From Helicobacter suis (GTDB taxonomy: Bacteria > Campylobacterota > Campylobacteria > Campylobacterales > Helicobacteraceae): 64,000 nt of DNA. The position numbers and the translations under genes are program-made. The first letter of the stretch is position 1, and each line of letters starts with the position of its first letter. Location: the NCBI RefSeq assembly GCF_902196135.1, contig NZ_CABIKE010000011.1, positions 1 through 64,000 on the forward strand, read 5' to 3'. Positions 16,384 to 23,590 of this stretch are shown one piece after another. The notes beneath the pieces were generated by a model that searched no databases, was not told the origin of the DNA, and worked only from the letters and a program-made list of their open reading frames with translations.

Positions 16384-17723
16384 GCCACGAAACTGAAGCT
16401 GAATACCGATTACGGATAGAAATAGAAAGGGAAATAAGAGAGCAACTAAGAGAGCAACAAAGAAGAGAAAATGAAAGGAGGGCAAGGGAGGCTATTTCTA
16501 CTAACTTAAGGAGTTTTCAAAACACCCTTAATCTTCTTAAAAATCAAGACTTAGAAAAATATGCCACAGCAGAATTTGAATATATCCAAAAACAAATGAG
16601 CCAGATTGAGGCTGAGTCTGGATACGATCTTTTTGGGGCTGAACAGTTAAGCAAGCAATTAGCCTATCAGGTCAATGAATTACCTCAACTATGTAGAAGG
16701 CGCCAAGTTGAAGAGTTTGAAAGGAAACGCCGTGAGAAAGAGGCAAAAGAGGTTATTTCTACTCATTTAAAGAATTTTAAAGACACACTTGATTCTCTTA
16801 AAAGTCAGGGTTTAGAAAAATATGCCACAGCAGAATTTGAATATATCCAAAAACAAATGAGCCAGATTGAGGATATGTCTAAAAATGATCCTCTTTTAGC
16901 TGAACGATTAAGCGTACAATTAACTAATCAGGTTAATAAACTACCTCAACTATGCAAAAAGCGCCAAGTTGAAAAAAAACGCCAAGAGGAAATAGAAAAA
17001 GAGGGGCAAAGGCTGGCACATTTGCAGGCTTTGGGTGTGGCATGGCAGGAGGCGTTACAATCTTGGCAAAATAAATCTGCTCGCAATCTAGCCTTAGAGG
17101 AACTCTCTGACTTGCATGCAAATATTTTTGAAAATCTACAAGATTACACGCTACAAGATCTTAAATCCCAAGTTTTAGCCCTAGAGGCTAAGTTTGTTGC
17201 TAGCATACAAGAGCAACAGGCTAAAGAACAGCAAGAATTAGAACAAACATACAAACAAGATTTATTAAAACGCTACCCACAACTACCCGAGCATGCAAAA
17301 CTTCTGAATCTAGCAGATCTGCAAAAAGAGGTACAAGCTATAGAACAAGCTCAAGCTAAGCGTGCAGAGGATGAGGCTGTGCGTAAAGAAATGGTAAAAG
17401 CAGTTTATGCCTCTTTAAAACAGGCGGGGTTTGTGGTGCAAGAACCTAGTTTAGATAAAGAAAAAGACATTGTAATCGTACGCGCAAACCGCCCTAATGG
17501 TAACCAAGCTAATTTTAAGATTTCTTTAGATGGCGTGCTCAATTATCGTTTTGATCACTATGAAGGCAAAACATGCAAAGCAGATATGGATAAGGTATTG
17601 CCTCAGCTTAGTCAAGTATATGGTGTGGATTTGTCTGAGGAAAGGGTTATTTGGGAAAATCCTGATGATTTAGACAAAGAAGCACGCCCCTTAAACCCAA
17701 CTCAAAACCAAACTAGGGGTTAG
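16380..17723 (+). CDS. Coiled-coil protein with an unknown C-terminal domain
   Basis: A 447-residue protein, no named family recognised. Residues 1-210 contain two diverged copies of a roughly 100-residue unit sharing KYATAEFEYIQKQMSQIE, each followed by a short QVN-LPQLC motif. Residues about 210-345 are continuous Glu/Lys/Gln-rich coiled coil. The C-terminal 100 residues form a compact alpha/beta-looking domain (VYASLKQAGFVVQEPSLDKE, IVRANRPNGNQANFKISLDG, YRFDHYEGKTCKADMDKVLP). It starts on an ATGA overlap with the PIN-like gene and ends 2 bp before the next start. It may be a scaffold or adaptor between helicase and ATPase parts; that is inference. Confidence 0.75.
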   Translation: MSHETEAEYRLRIEIEREIREQLREQQRRENERRAREAISTNLRSFQNTLNLLKNQDLEKYATAEFEYIQKQMSQIEAESGYDLFGAEQLSKQLAYQVNELPQLCRRRQVEEFERKRREKEAKEVISTHLKNFKDTLDSLKSQGLEKYATAEFEYIQKQMSQIEDMSKNDPLLAERLSVQLTNQVNKLPQLCKKRQVEKKRQEEIEKEGQRLAHLQALGVAWQEALQSWQNKSARNLALEELSDLHANIFENLQDYTLQDLKSQVLALEAKFVASIQEQQAKEQQELEQTYKQDLLKRYPQLPEHAKLLNLADLQKEVQAIEQAQAKRAEDEAVRKEMVKAVYASLKQAGFVVQEPSLDKEKDIVIVRANRPNGNQANFKISLDGVLNYRFDHYEGKTCKADMDKVLPQLSQVYGVDLSEERVIWENPDDLDKEARPLNPTQNQTRG

Positions 17724-17725
17724 GG

Positions 17726-18013
17726 ATGCTAAATAATTGGCTAGAGGAATTTGGTACAAAGGTGTTAGCATATTCTGGCTTGATCATGAGTGGGAACACT
17801 CTAGACTTACAATTTTCAAGGCATGGTAAGTTAATACCTTTTAATAAGGTCTTAGAAGATGCTCTTTTGCATTTACACGAATGGAGTACCGCCTCACAGG
17901 GTTTTGTACATGTGGTGTTTTATAGCTTAGCTTTAGGCATACAAGGCATTGATTTAAAGACATGGGACAGATTAAAGGCACGCGCAGTCCTAACGAGGAA
18001 GCATATGATATAG
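17726..18013 (+). CDS. Small protein of unknown function upstream of the AAA+ gene
   Basis: A 95-residue ORF with a protein-like first 80 residues (LEEFGTKVLAYSGLIMSGN, HVVFYSLALGIQGIDLKTW) and a poorer basic end (ARAVLTRKHMI). GGTTAGGG lies just before the ATG. It overlaps the AAA+ ORF by 52 bp in another frame. It could be a short separate subunit, or the N-terminus of the AAA+ protein split by a frameshift or a -1 slip. A heptamer TTTAAAG in the proper register sits at 17953-17959, and from there the -1 frame is open into the ATPase. Confidence 0.55.
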   Translation: MLNNWLEEFGTKVLAYSGLIMSGNTLDLQFSRHGKLIPFNKVLEDALLHLHEWSTASQGFVHVVFYSLALGIQGIDLKTWDRLKARAVLTRKHMI

Positions 18014-19569
18014 GGGATCAACAAGAAAAACAAACTAACCCCACTGCAATAAAAGTACCTGAAGAAGAATTTTTTGAAGTGGTGGCTAAAACTTTAACTT
18101 CTGAAAAACAGAATCAGAAAATAGCCTTTGTGATAGATTGGTCAAATTATCTTTTTGGTCCTGCTAATGCATTAACTGCTCAGGAGAGAAGACTCTTACA
18201 AACCATTGGTACTTCTCTTAGAGACGCACAAAAAGCGCGGTCTCAACATCTTTTAGTATTTATTGTACCCACGCAAAATGTGCTCCCCCCTTCGCTATAT
18301 CTAAACAACGCTACTATTACACAAGTCCCCGTGCCCTATCCTAGTGCTAAAGAAAGAGAAGAAGCCATTTTAGCTAACAAAACCGTGTTTAAAGTCCAGC
18401 AAGATTTAGAGCCAAATAGCGCTGATTTGGTTGAGTTTGGCGTACAAAGCGATGGGTTGAGTTTAAAAGATATTCAAAATTTAGCCTATCTAAGTAGCCA
18501 GCAAAAGGATATATTGAGTGTGCGGGCTTTAATTTCTCTGTATAAATTTGGGAAAAAAGACTCCCCTTGGGAAAAGCTAGATCACAAACGCTTACAAGAG
18601 GTTAAAACCACTTTGCAAAAACGCCTTAAAGGACAAGATCATGCCATTGATGCAGTGGAAAAGATTTTAAAACGGGCTTATACAGGTTTATCTGGGTTGC
18701 AACATTCTAGCAAGGCAAAAAGCCCTAAGGGAGTTTTATTTTTAGTAGGGCCTACTGGGGTGGGGAAGACAGAATTAGCGCGCTCTTTAGCAGAATTTTT
18801 GTTTGGAGAAGAAGAGGCATGTATTCGCTTTGACATGTCAGAATTTAACCACGAACATGCCGATCAACGCTTGTTGGGTGCACCTCCGGGGTATGTGGGT
18901 TTTGAAGAGGGAGGGCAATTGACAAATGCTGTGCAAAAAAAGCCCTTTTGTTTGCTCTTATTTGATGAGATTGAAAAGGCACACCCTAGAATCTTGGATA
19001 AATTTTTACAAATCTTAGAAGATGGGAGACTAACAGATGGAAAGGGGCAAACTGTGCAATTTGTAGATACTTTTATAGTTTTTACCTCCAATATTGGAGC
19101 GACTGAAATAGCGGCCAAAATGGATATGGATATAAATAGCGATATGAATCGCAATATTCAAGAGGAATTTAGAAGAATGGTACAAAAGCATTTTGTTGAG
19201 GTGCTTAAACGCCCTGAATTATTAGGACGCATTGGGGAGGCTAATATCATTCCCTTTAATTTTATCCAAGACACTAGTATCATCAAAGATATTATCCGCA
19301 TTAAGCTCAATCCCTTAATAGAATACTTGAAAGAAAAATGGGGGATTAAGGAATTTAAATTTATAGATCAAGATAAAGCCTTAGATACTTTGTGTGGCTT
19401 TGTAAATATTAGGCATGGAGGGAGGGGAGTTTTAAATATTTTGACTAAACATCTTATGGATCCTTTAGCAGAGTTTTTATTTATCCATGCCACAGATAAA
19501 AAGGCTTTAATGGGGCGCGTTATCCAAGTGGTACAAGCCGGTAAAGCTTTTGATTTTGACTTGCTCTAG
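17962..19569 (+). CDS. AAA+ ATPase: degenerate first module plus ClpB-type motor
   Basis: A 535-residue protein. Residues about 33-190 resemble an AAA+ module lacking Walker A but keeping a Walker B-like strand (KIAFVIDWSNYLF, 53-65) and a sensor-like VFIVPTQNVLPPSL. Residues about 220-535 are a full ClpA/ClpB second-module motor: GPTGVGKT (263-270), pore loop GYVGFEE (310-316), LLLFDEIEKAH (331-341), FTSN (374-377) and RPELLGRI. The GYVG loop predicts threading of protein substrates through a ring. The ATG at 17962 has only a weak ribosome site, consistent with coupling to the 95-residue ORF. The radical SAM gene starts 2 bp after its stop. Confidence 0.82.
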   Translation: MGQIKGTRSPNEEAYDIGDQQEKQTNPTAIKVPEEEFFEVVAKTLTSEKQNQKIAFVIDWSNYLFGPANALTAQERRLLQTIGTSLRDAQKARSQHLLVFIVPTQNVLPPSLYLNNATITQVPVPYPSAKEREEAILANKTVFKVQQDLEPNSADLVEFGVQSDGLSLKDIQNLAYLSSQQKDILSVRALISLYKFGKKDSPWEKLDHKRLQEVKTTLQKRLKGQDHAIDAVEKILKRAYTGLSGLQHSSKAKSPKGVLFLVGPTGVGKTELARSLAEFLFGEEEACIRFDMSEFNHEHADQRLLGAPPGYVGFEEGGQLTNAVQKKPFCLLLFDEIEKAHPRILDKFLQILEDGRLTDGKGQTVQFVDTFIVFTSNIGATEIAAKMDMDINSDMNRNIQEEFRRMVQKHFVEVLKRPELLGRIGEANIIPFNFIQDTSIIKDIIRIKLNPLIEYLKEKWGIKEFKFIDQDKALDTLCGFVNIRHGGRGVLNILTKHLMDPLAEFLFIHATDKKALMGRVIQVVQAGKAFDFDLL

Positions 19570-19571
19570 CT

Positions 19572-20150
19572 ATGGAATGGATCAACTTAGCCAATATGAT
19601 AGATGCCACCCAAGCAGAAGGTCCGGGTTTACGCATAGCTCTTTGGGTGCAGGGGTGTTTAAAGCGCTGCAAGGGGTGTTGTAATGCACATTTACTTCCT
19701 ATTAAACCGGCTCGGTTAGTGTCTGTAAAGAAACTTCAAGAACAAATCCAACGCATCTATGCCTTACATAAAGACCTTGAGGGCATCACTTTCTTAGGAG
19801 GCGAACCTTTTTTACAAGCAAGTGCTTTAGCCCATATTGCAAGCTTTTGCCAACATTTGGGGTTATCTGTTATGGTGTTTTCAGGATACTTACTAGAGGA
19901 GCTACAAGATCAAAAATTTAAAGGCAGTAGTGCTCTTTTAAAATCTACAGATGTTCTAGTAGATAGAGAATTTGAGAGTAGTAAAATTGAAACGCGCAGA
20001 AACTGGGTGGGTTCTACTAACCAGCGCTTCCATTATCTTAGCAATCGTTACAACTCCTCTATAGAAACCATGCCATGTACTAGCAATGAATGGCGTATTA
20101 GCTTGGATGGTAAAATTTTGGGAAATGGGCTACCTTTTATTTGGGATTGA
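19572..20150 (+). CDS. Radical SAM protein, NrdG/activase-like
   Basis: A 192-residue protein with the radical SAM cluster C29-x3-C33-x2-C36 (GCLKRCKGCC), GPGLRIALWVQGC before it and the SAM-binding LGGEP at 75-79, in the compact layout of class III ribonucleotide-reductase activases. A later GSTNQRFHYLSNRY is conserved-looking. No nrdD glycyl-radical partner is present in the window, and the gene sits 2 bp after the AAA+ gene, so it probably serves the cassette and not dNTP synthesis. Its substrate is unknown; it may modify a cassette protein or a nucleic acid. Last gene of the cassette. Confidence 0.82.
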   Translation: MEWINLANMIDATQAEGPGLRIALWVQGCLKRCKGCCNAHLLPIKPARLVSVKKLQEQIQRIYALHKDLEGITFLGGEPFLQASALAHIASFCQHLGLSVMVFSGYLLEELQDQKFKGSSALLKSTDVLVDREFESSKIETRRNWVGSTNQRFHYLSNRYNSSIETMPCTSNEWRISLDGKILGNGLPFIWD

Positions 20151-20702
20151 TTAAAAGGATAGCGGTTGAGTGGAAAAATAATAAAACAACTCGCGCTATT
20201 TGAGCTCACAAGCTTTAGCCAAATAAATGAGGCATTTTTTGTAAAAAATAACCAAAGCCAATCATTCTAAAAGTTGCTCGTACGCTAAAAGTAGAGATTT
20301 TAAACATGTCCACCGGTGCTCATTATGCACTTTTCCGGAATGTTAAACTTTTGAGACTCTTTTTTGCCCAGCCCACAGCTCTTAAGATCAAATTGGTTTT
20401 CTTTGTTTTCCTTCAACTTCCTCTTAAACTTATCTCTCTACCCTCACACTCTCTACCTGTGCCTCTCCCATAAATGTTTTAGTTTCTTCCACCCCCCACG
20501 GGCACTCTAAAATCTGTTTTTGATATACTCCCCGCGCGTTAAGCTAGGGGATTGATTAGAATCATCAAGGCTTGAGCGCGCGGTTATAGCACAAAACCTT
20601 TAGCATAGCGCTCTTAATCGCTTTAGCTAAGCTTGCGGGCTTTAGCGCGCAATTGGTAAAATTTTTCCAATCATGGAGTTTATTCATTTCTTTTTAATCT
20701 GT
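20151..20702. other. Gene-free border region with inverted repeats
   Basis: I see no convincing gene between the cassette and flgK. An imperfect hairpin at 20159-20199 pairs ATAGCG and GAGT with ACTC and CGCTAT and could end the cassette transcript, though no T-run follows. A larger structure at 20532-20583 pairs CCGCGCGTTAAGC with GCTTGAGCGCGCGG. On the minus strand its core, CCCC followed by TAGCTTAACGCGC and GGGG, resembles the hairpin ends of IS200/IS605 elements, but no transposase is visible. A 40-codon minus ORF ending here (about 20573-20695) looks incidental. The region may be scar DNA from cassette insertion. Confidence 0.45.
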
Positions 20703-22523
20703 TTATTCTTTAATTCCAAGCAAGGTTTCAATCATGCGATCAATGGCAGTAATAACTTTAGCATTAGCCGCATAGCCACTCTGAAATTTAATAAGATTAA
20801 CCATTTCCTCATCGCTACTCACCCCAGAAATGGCCTCTTGCTCTTTTTTAACCACATGCAACACGGCTTCTTTGCTATCTAGTGTATTTTTAGCATGTTC
20901 GGCTTCTGTGTGGATTTTGCCCACTACAAATTGGTAGTACTCCTCTATAGTCATGGGTTTATCATTAAACTTATTTTGGTAAAAATCCACCTTGTCATAC
21001 TGGAGTTGTTGCATCATATTGGCCACATCAAAGTTACCCTGAATGGGGGCTAGCCAAGGTCTTAAAGTGGTGGGTTCGCGTCTATAAGCCTCGTTGATCT
21101 TTATATCTCTAGCGTTATTGCCCTCAAAAAAGGGGTTAAGACCTAAAGCCCCGGTGATATTGCTCCCATGATCTTTAATAGAGACAAAAAGCCCTTCAGA
21201 AGCGTTTTTAGGCTGGATAGTAAATTGCTTAGCCTTGTTATCATAATGGGCGACAAAATAGTCATCAAAATCATTTGTAGTGTTGTTGTCGTTGTTGTCA
21301 TCAGTATTTGCATTGATCTGCTCAATCACATCGTTCATGGTAGTAATAGGGGTGATCTGGATAGTTTTTTTAGCAATGATTTGCCCATCTGTGTTATAGG
21401 CGATGAGATCAAAACTGCCCACTTTAATATTATGGTTGGTATCCTTCAAGGCCTCATCGCCTTCAAAATCCATAATTTTCCCCTCAATATTGTGCGCAGC
21501 ACTCTGAGCATAAATAGCATTTGTTGATTCAATTAAGCCCTTTGCAAAAGTATCTAGCGCATCTACATAAACCTGTAATTTGCCCTTAGTTGTGCCATGT
21601 GAGCCATCGTTATAAATCCCCATTAAAGCCCCCACCTTGCCCTCTTGGATGCGATCGGTAATATTAACCACCTTAAAATCATCGCCTCTAAAATACACCT
21701 GAGCTAATTGGTTTTGATTTTTATTTTCCTCCACCACTAAAGGATGAAAAATAGCCCCATCTACGATATTAAACCCATTAGCCACATTAAGCACATACCC
21801 ATCGTCAAAATCTGCTACTTTAATATCATTCATAGAATTGGTTTGGATATGTTTTTTAAAAACACTCCCCCCGATGAGCTCTTTTAACTGGAATTCTAAT
21901 TGATCGCGTTTATCTCTAAGCTCATTGGCCTGTTTGAGCATTTTTGGATCTTCTATTTCCTTTAAATGGCGGTTGATATTAGCAATTTCAGACCCTAAGC
22001 GGTTGACTTCTTTAATCGTGCTAGTAAGCTCCGCACTTGCCTTTTTTTGCAAAGCCACCACCCGCGCGCGGGTATCATGGATATTCTGGGTGAGGGTTTT
22101 GGTTTTTTGCACTAAAGCTTGTTTTTGGGCGGGTTCTTTAGCATTTTTGGCTAAATCTTTCCACGCGTTAAAATACTCTTTCAAATCCTTATCAATCCCC
22201 ACCTCGTCCATATCCGGAAAATAAGAAGAAACCTCACGCAAATTATCAAACTGGGTGCTATAAAAGGCGTGTTCTTGGTTAGCGCGGGTGTATCTAGCAA
22301 AAACAAAATCATCATGTACACGCTGGATACTTTGGACATTAACGCCCATGTTCATGTTGCGGTTGGTATACATGAGCGTACTTTGAGGTGTGGCGATCAC
22401 TCTTTGGCGGCTATAGAAGGGATCGTTAGCGTTAGAAATGTTATTGCCCGTTGCATCTACCATCACTTGGTGGGCTTGTAAACCAGTATAAGAGGTGTTA
22501 AGCGAGGAAAGGATACCGCCCAT
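20703..22523 (-). CDS. flgK: Flagellar hook-associated protein 1 (hook-filament junction)
   Basis: Forms the first junction layer between the flagellar hook and filament after export by the flagellar type III apparatus. The N-terminus (GGILSSLNTSYTGLQAHQVM then TGNNISNANDPFYSRQR) is the conserved rod/hook-family opening, with the NxxNIxNxxxPxYSRQ signature. The C-terminus (DEEMVNLIKFQSGYAANAKV then AIDRMIETLLGI) is the matching helical end. A DDNNDNNTTNDFDD stretch lies in the variable middle. The 606-residue length is normal for this group. It is 11 bp downstream of the FlgN-like gene and belongs to the late flagellar set with flgM. Confidence 0.95.
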   Translation of the reverse strand: MGGILSSLNTSYTGLQAHQVMVDATGNNISNANDPFYSRQRVIATPQSTLMYTNRNMNMGVNVQSIQRVHDDFVFARYTRANQEHAFYSTQFDNLREVSSYFPDMDEVGIDKDLKEYFNAWKDLAKNAKEPAQKQALVQKTKTLTQNIHDTRARVVALQKKASAELTSTIKEVNRLGSEIANINRHLKEIEDPKMLKQANELRDKRDQLEFQLKELIGGSVFKKHIQTNSMNDIKVADFDDGYVLNVANGFNIVDGAIFHPLVVEENKNQNQLAQVYFRGDDFKVVNITDRIQEGKVGALMGIYNDGSHGTTKGKLQVYVDALDTFAKGLIESTNAIYAQSAAHNIEGKIMDFEGDEALKDTNHNIKVGSFDLIAYNTDGQIIAKKTIQITPITTMNDVIEQINANTDDNNDNNTTNDFDDYFVAHYDNKAKQFTIQPKNASEGLFVSIKDHGSNITGALGLNPFFEGNNARDIKINEAYRREPTTLRPWLAPIQGNFDVANMMQQLQYDKVDFYQNKFNDKPMTIEEYYQFVVGKIHTEAEHAKNTLDSKEAVLHVVKKEQEAISGVSSDEEMVNLIKFQSGYAANAKVITAIDRMIETLLGIKE

Positions 22524-22534
22524 AAAAAACTCCC

Positions 22535-22963
22535 TTAAGCCTGTACTTGTAAAAAACTACTCGCGATGGTTTGCTGGTTGTAATAGCCCACACTTTCATG
22601 CGGTACGATTTGTTGCATTAAAGTAGAGTAAAACTCTGAAACGGCAAAGACAATCCGCGCATAATCTGCATTGATTTCTTTAAGTTCATTAAGGCATTGT
22701 CGCATTTGTTTTAAAAGTGCGCTCCCTTTTTCATCTAGCAACTCAGCTAAGGGTTTGCCCGGATGTTTTTGCATGAGTTTTAACATCTCTTGATCAAAGA
22801 GATTTTTGCAATTTTCAAAGGAGACGATGCGTTCTTTTTTAGTGGCATTGCGCGCAAAAATGGCCTCGTGGTTAGCCTTATGAATATCCTCTAAGTCTTG
22901 GGCGGTGAGTTTGATAAGAGTTTGGAGATCCTCTAAAGATTGCTGGAGATAATGATAAAGCAT
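22535..22963 (-). CDS. FlgN-like flagellar export chaperone
   Basis: A 142-residue all-helical protein (LEDLQTLIKLTAQDLEDIHK, ENCKNLFDQEMLKLMQKHPG, MRQCLNELKEINADYARIVF) with no membrane segment or catalytic motif. Size, helical make-up and position between flgM and flgK match FlgN-type chaperones, which hold FlgK and FlgL unfolded until export; Campylobacter jejuni has the same gene order. Sequence conservation in this family is poor, so the call rests mostly on context. Confidence 0.72.
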   Translation of the reverse strand: MLYHYLQQSLEDLQTLIKLTAQDLEDIHKANHEAIFARNATKKERIVSFENCKNLFDQEMLKLMQKHPGKPLAELLDEKGSALLKQMRQCLNELKEINADYARIVFAVSEFYSTLMQQIVPHESVGYYNQQTIASSFLQVQA

Positions 22964-23024
22964 GTAAGACCCTTTGGCTAGATTTATCCAAAGCGCCTTA
23001 AACTCTTAAGCGCTTGGTATTTTC

Positions 23025-23234
23025 TTAGCCAAGCAAATTTTGTGCCACTTTATGGGCTGTTTTTTCCGTATCTACTTTGTAATTCCCCTCTTCAATCGCC
23101 TTTTTGATCTGTTCTGCCTTGTTGTTTTCATGCGCCTCTGATTTAGAAGTCTGTGCAGAAGAGGAGTCATGCACAACATTGCTTTTTAAGTGAGTGGGAG
23201 TGAAAGAGGGACTATTTCCTACAGACTTGACCAT
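23025..23234 (-). CDS. flgM: Anti-sigma-28 factor
   Basis: Binds and silences FliA (sigma 28) until the hook is complete. A 69-residue, Ser/His/Asn-rich and probably disordered N-terminal half is followed by the FlgM C-terminal helices (EQIKKAIEEGNYKVDTEKTA then HKVAQNLLG). It lacks a long N-terminal export segment, as in H. pylori, where FlgM is also unusually short. It is followed by the FlgN-like gene and flgK and preceded by a possible sigma-28 promoter at 23264-23290. Confidence 0.9.
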   Translation of the reverse strand: MVKSVGNSPSFTPTHLKSNVVHDSSSAQTSKSEAHENNKAEQIKKAIEEGNYKVDTEKTAHKVAQNLLG

Positions 23235-23263
23235 GAGAACCCTTTCTGCAAAATTTCAATTCC

Positions 23264-23290
23264 AGATCGGTTAAACTTGAAAAATATTAA
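23264..23290 (-). promoter_or_regulatory. Possible sigma-28 promoter for flgM
   Basis: On the minus strand TTAA (23287-23290) is followed after 15 bases by ACCGATCT (23264-23271), compared with the sigma-28 pattern TAAA-N15-GCCGATAA. The central CCGAT core is intact and the spacing exact. The site lies about 30 bp upstream of flgM, a known sigma-28 target in Helicobacter, which supports the call despite mismatches. Confidence 0.45.
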
Positions 23291-23291
23291 A

Positions 23292-23504
23292 CTATTGCAT
23301 GTACATCATGCGTTTTATTAATTCTTTGCGCAACTCTTTAGTGGTTGTAGATGATTTTTTAAACCCTTCTGAAGCAGAAAAAGCGCAGTCAGAACCTCTA
23401 AACGCAAAAACCACCATCACCACTAAAACACAACAAAACAGCGAAAAAACAAGGGTAGGTGTTAACCACACAGACAACACAGACCTCTCTGCAGATTTTT
23501 CCAT
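23292..23504 (-). CDS. Small inner-membrane protein upstream of flgM
   Basis: A 70-residue protein with one strongly hydrophobic segment (WLTPTLVFSLFCCVLVVMVV, about residues 13-35) and a basic Ser/Thr/Lys-rich tail (KELRKELIKRMMYMQ). GGAGG lies 5 bases before the ATG at 23504, which decides the start over an ATG at 23516. It ends 57 bp before flgM in the same direction and is divergent from csd3. I do not recognise a family. A plus-strand ORF overlapping it lacks such support. Confidence 0.6.
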   Translation of the reverse strand: MEKSAERSVLSVWLTPTLVFSLFCCVLVVMVVFAFRGSDCAFSASEGFKKSSTTTKELRKELIKRMMYMQ

Positions 23505-23590
23505 TGTAACCTCCATAAGCTTTAAAAAAGTTATTGTATACTACAACCCGCTAGCTTGATTTAAAATAAAATTCAAAATAAGGAAGTGTT

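Noticed and set aside
20400-20520. TnpB C-terminal remnant on the minus strand
   Set aside because: A short readable stretch (CPWGVEETKTFMGEAQ) exists but has no conserved TnpB motif, and its order relative to the hairpin does not fit an IS605 right end.
20573-20695. 40-codon minus-strand ORF beyond flgK
   Set aside because: Weak ribosome site, no family resemblance and overlap with the GC-rich hairpin; probably chance.
23299-23559. Plus-strand 86-residue ORF over the small membrane gene
   Set aside because: The minus-strand ORF has GGAGG and a clear membrane helix; the plus-strand one has neither.
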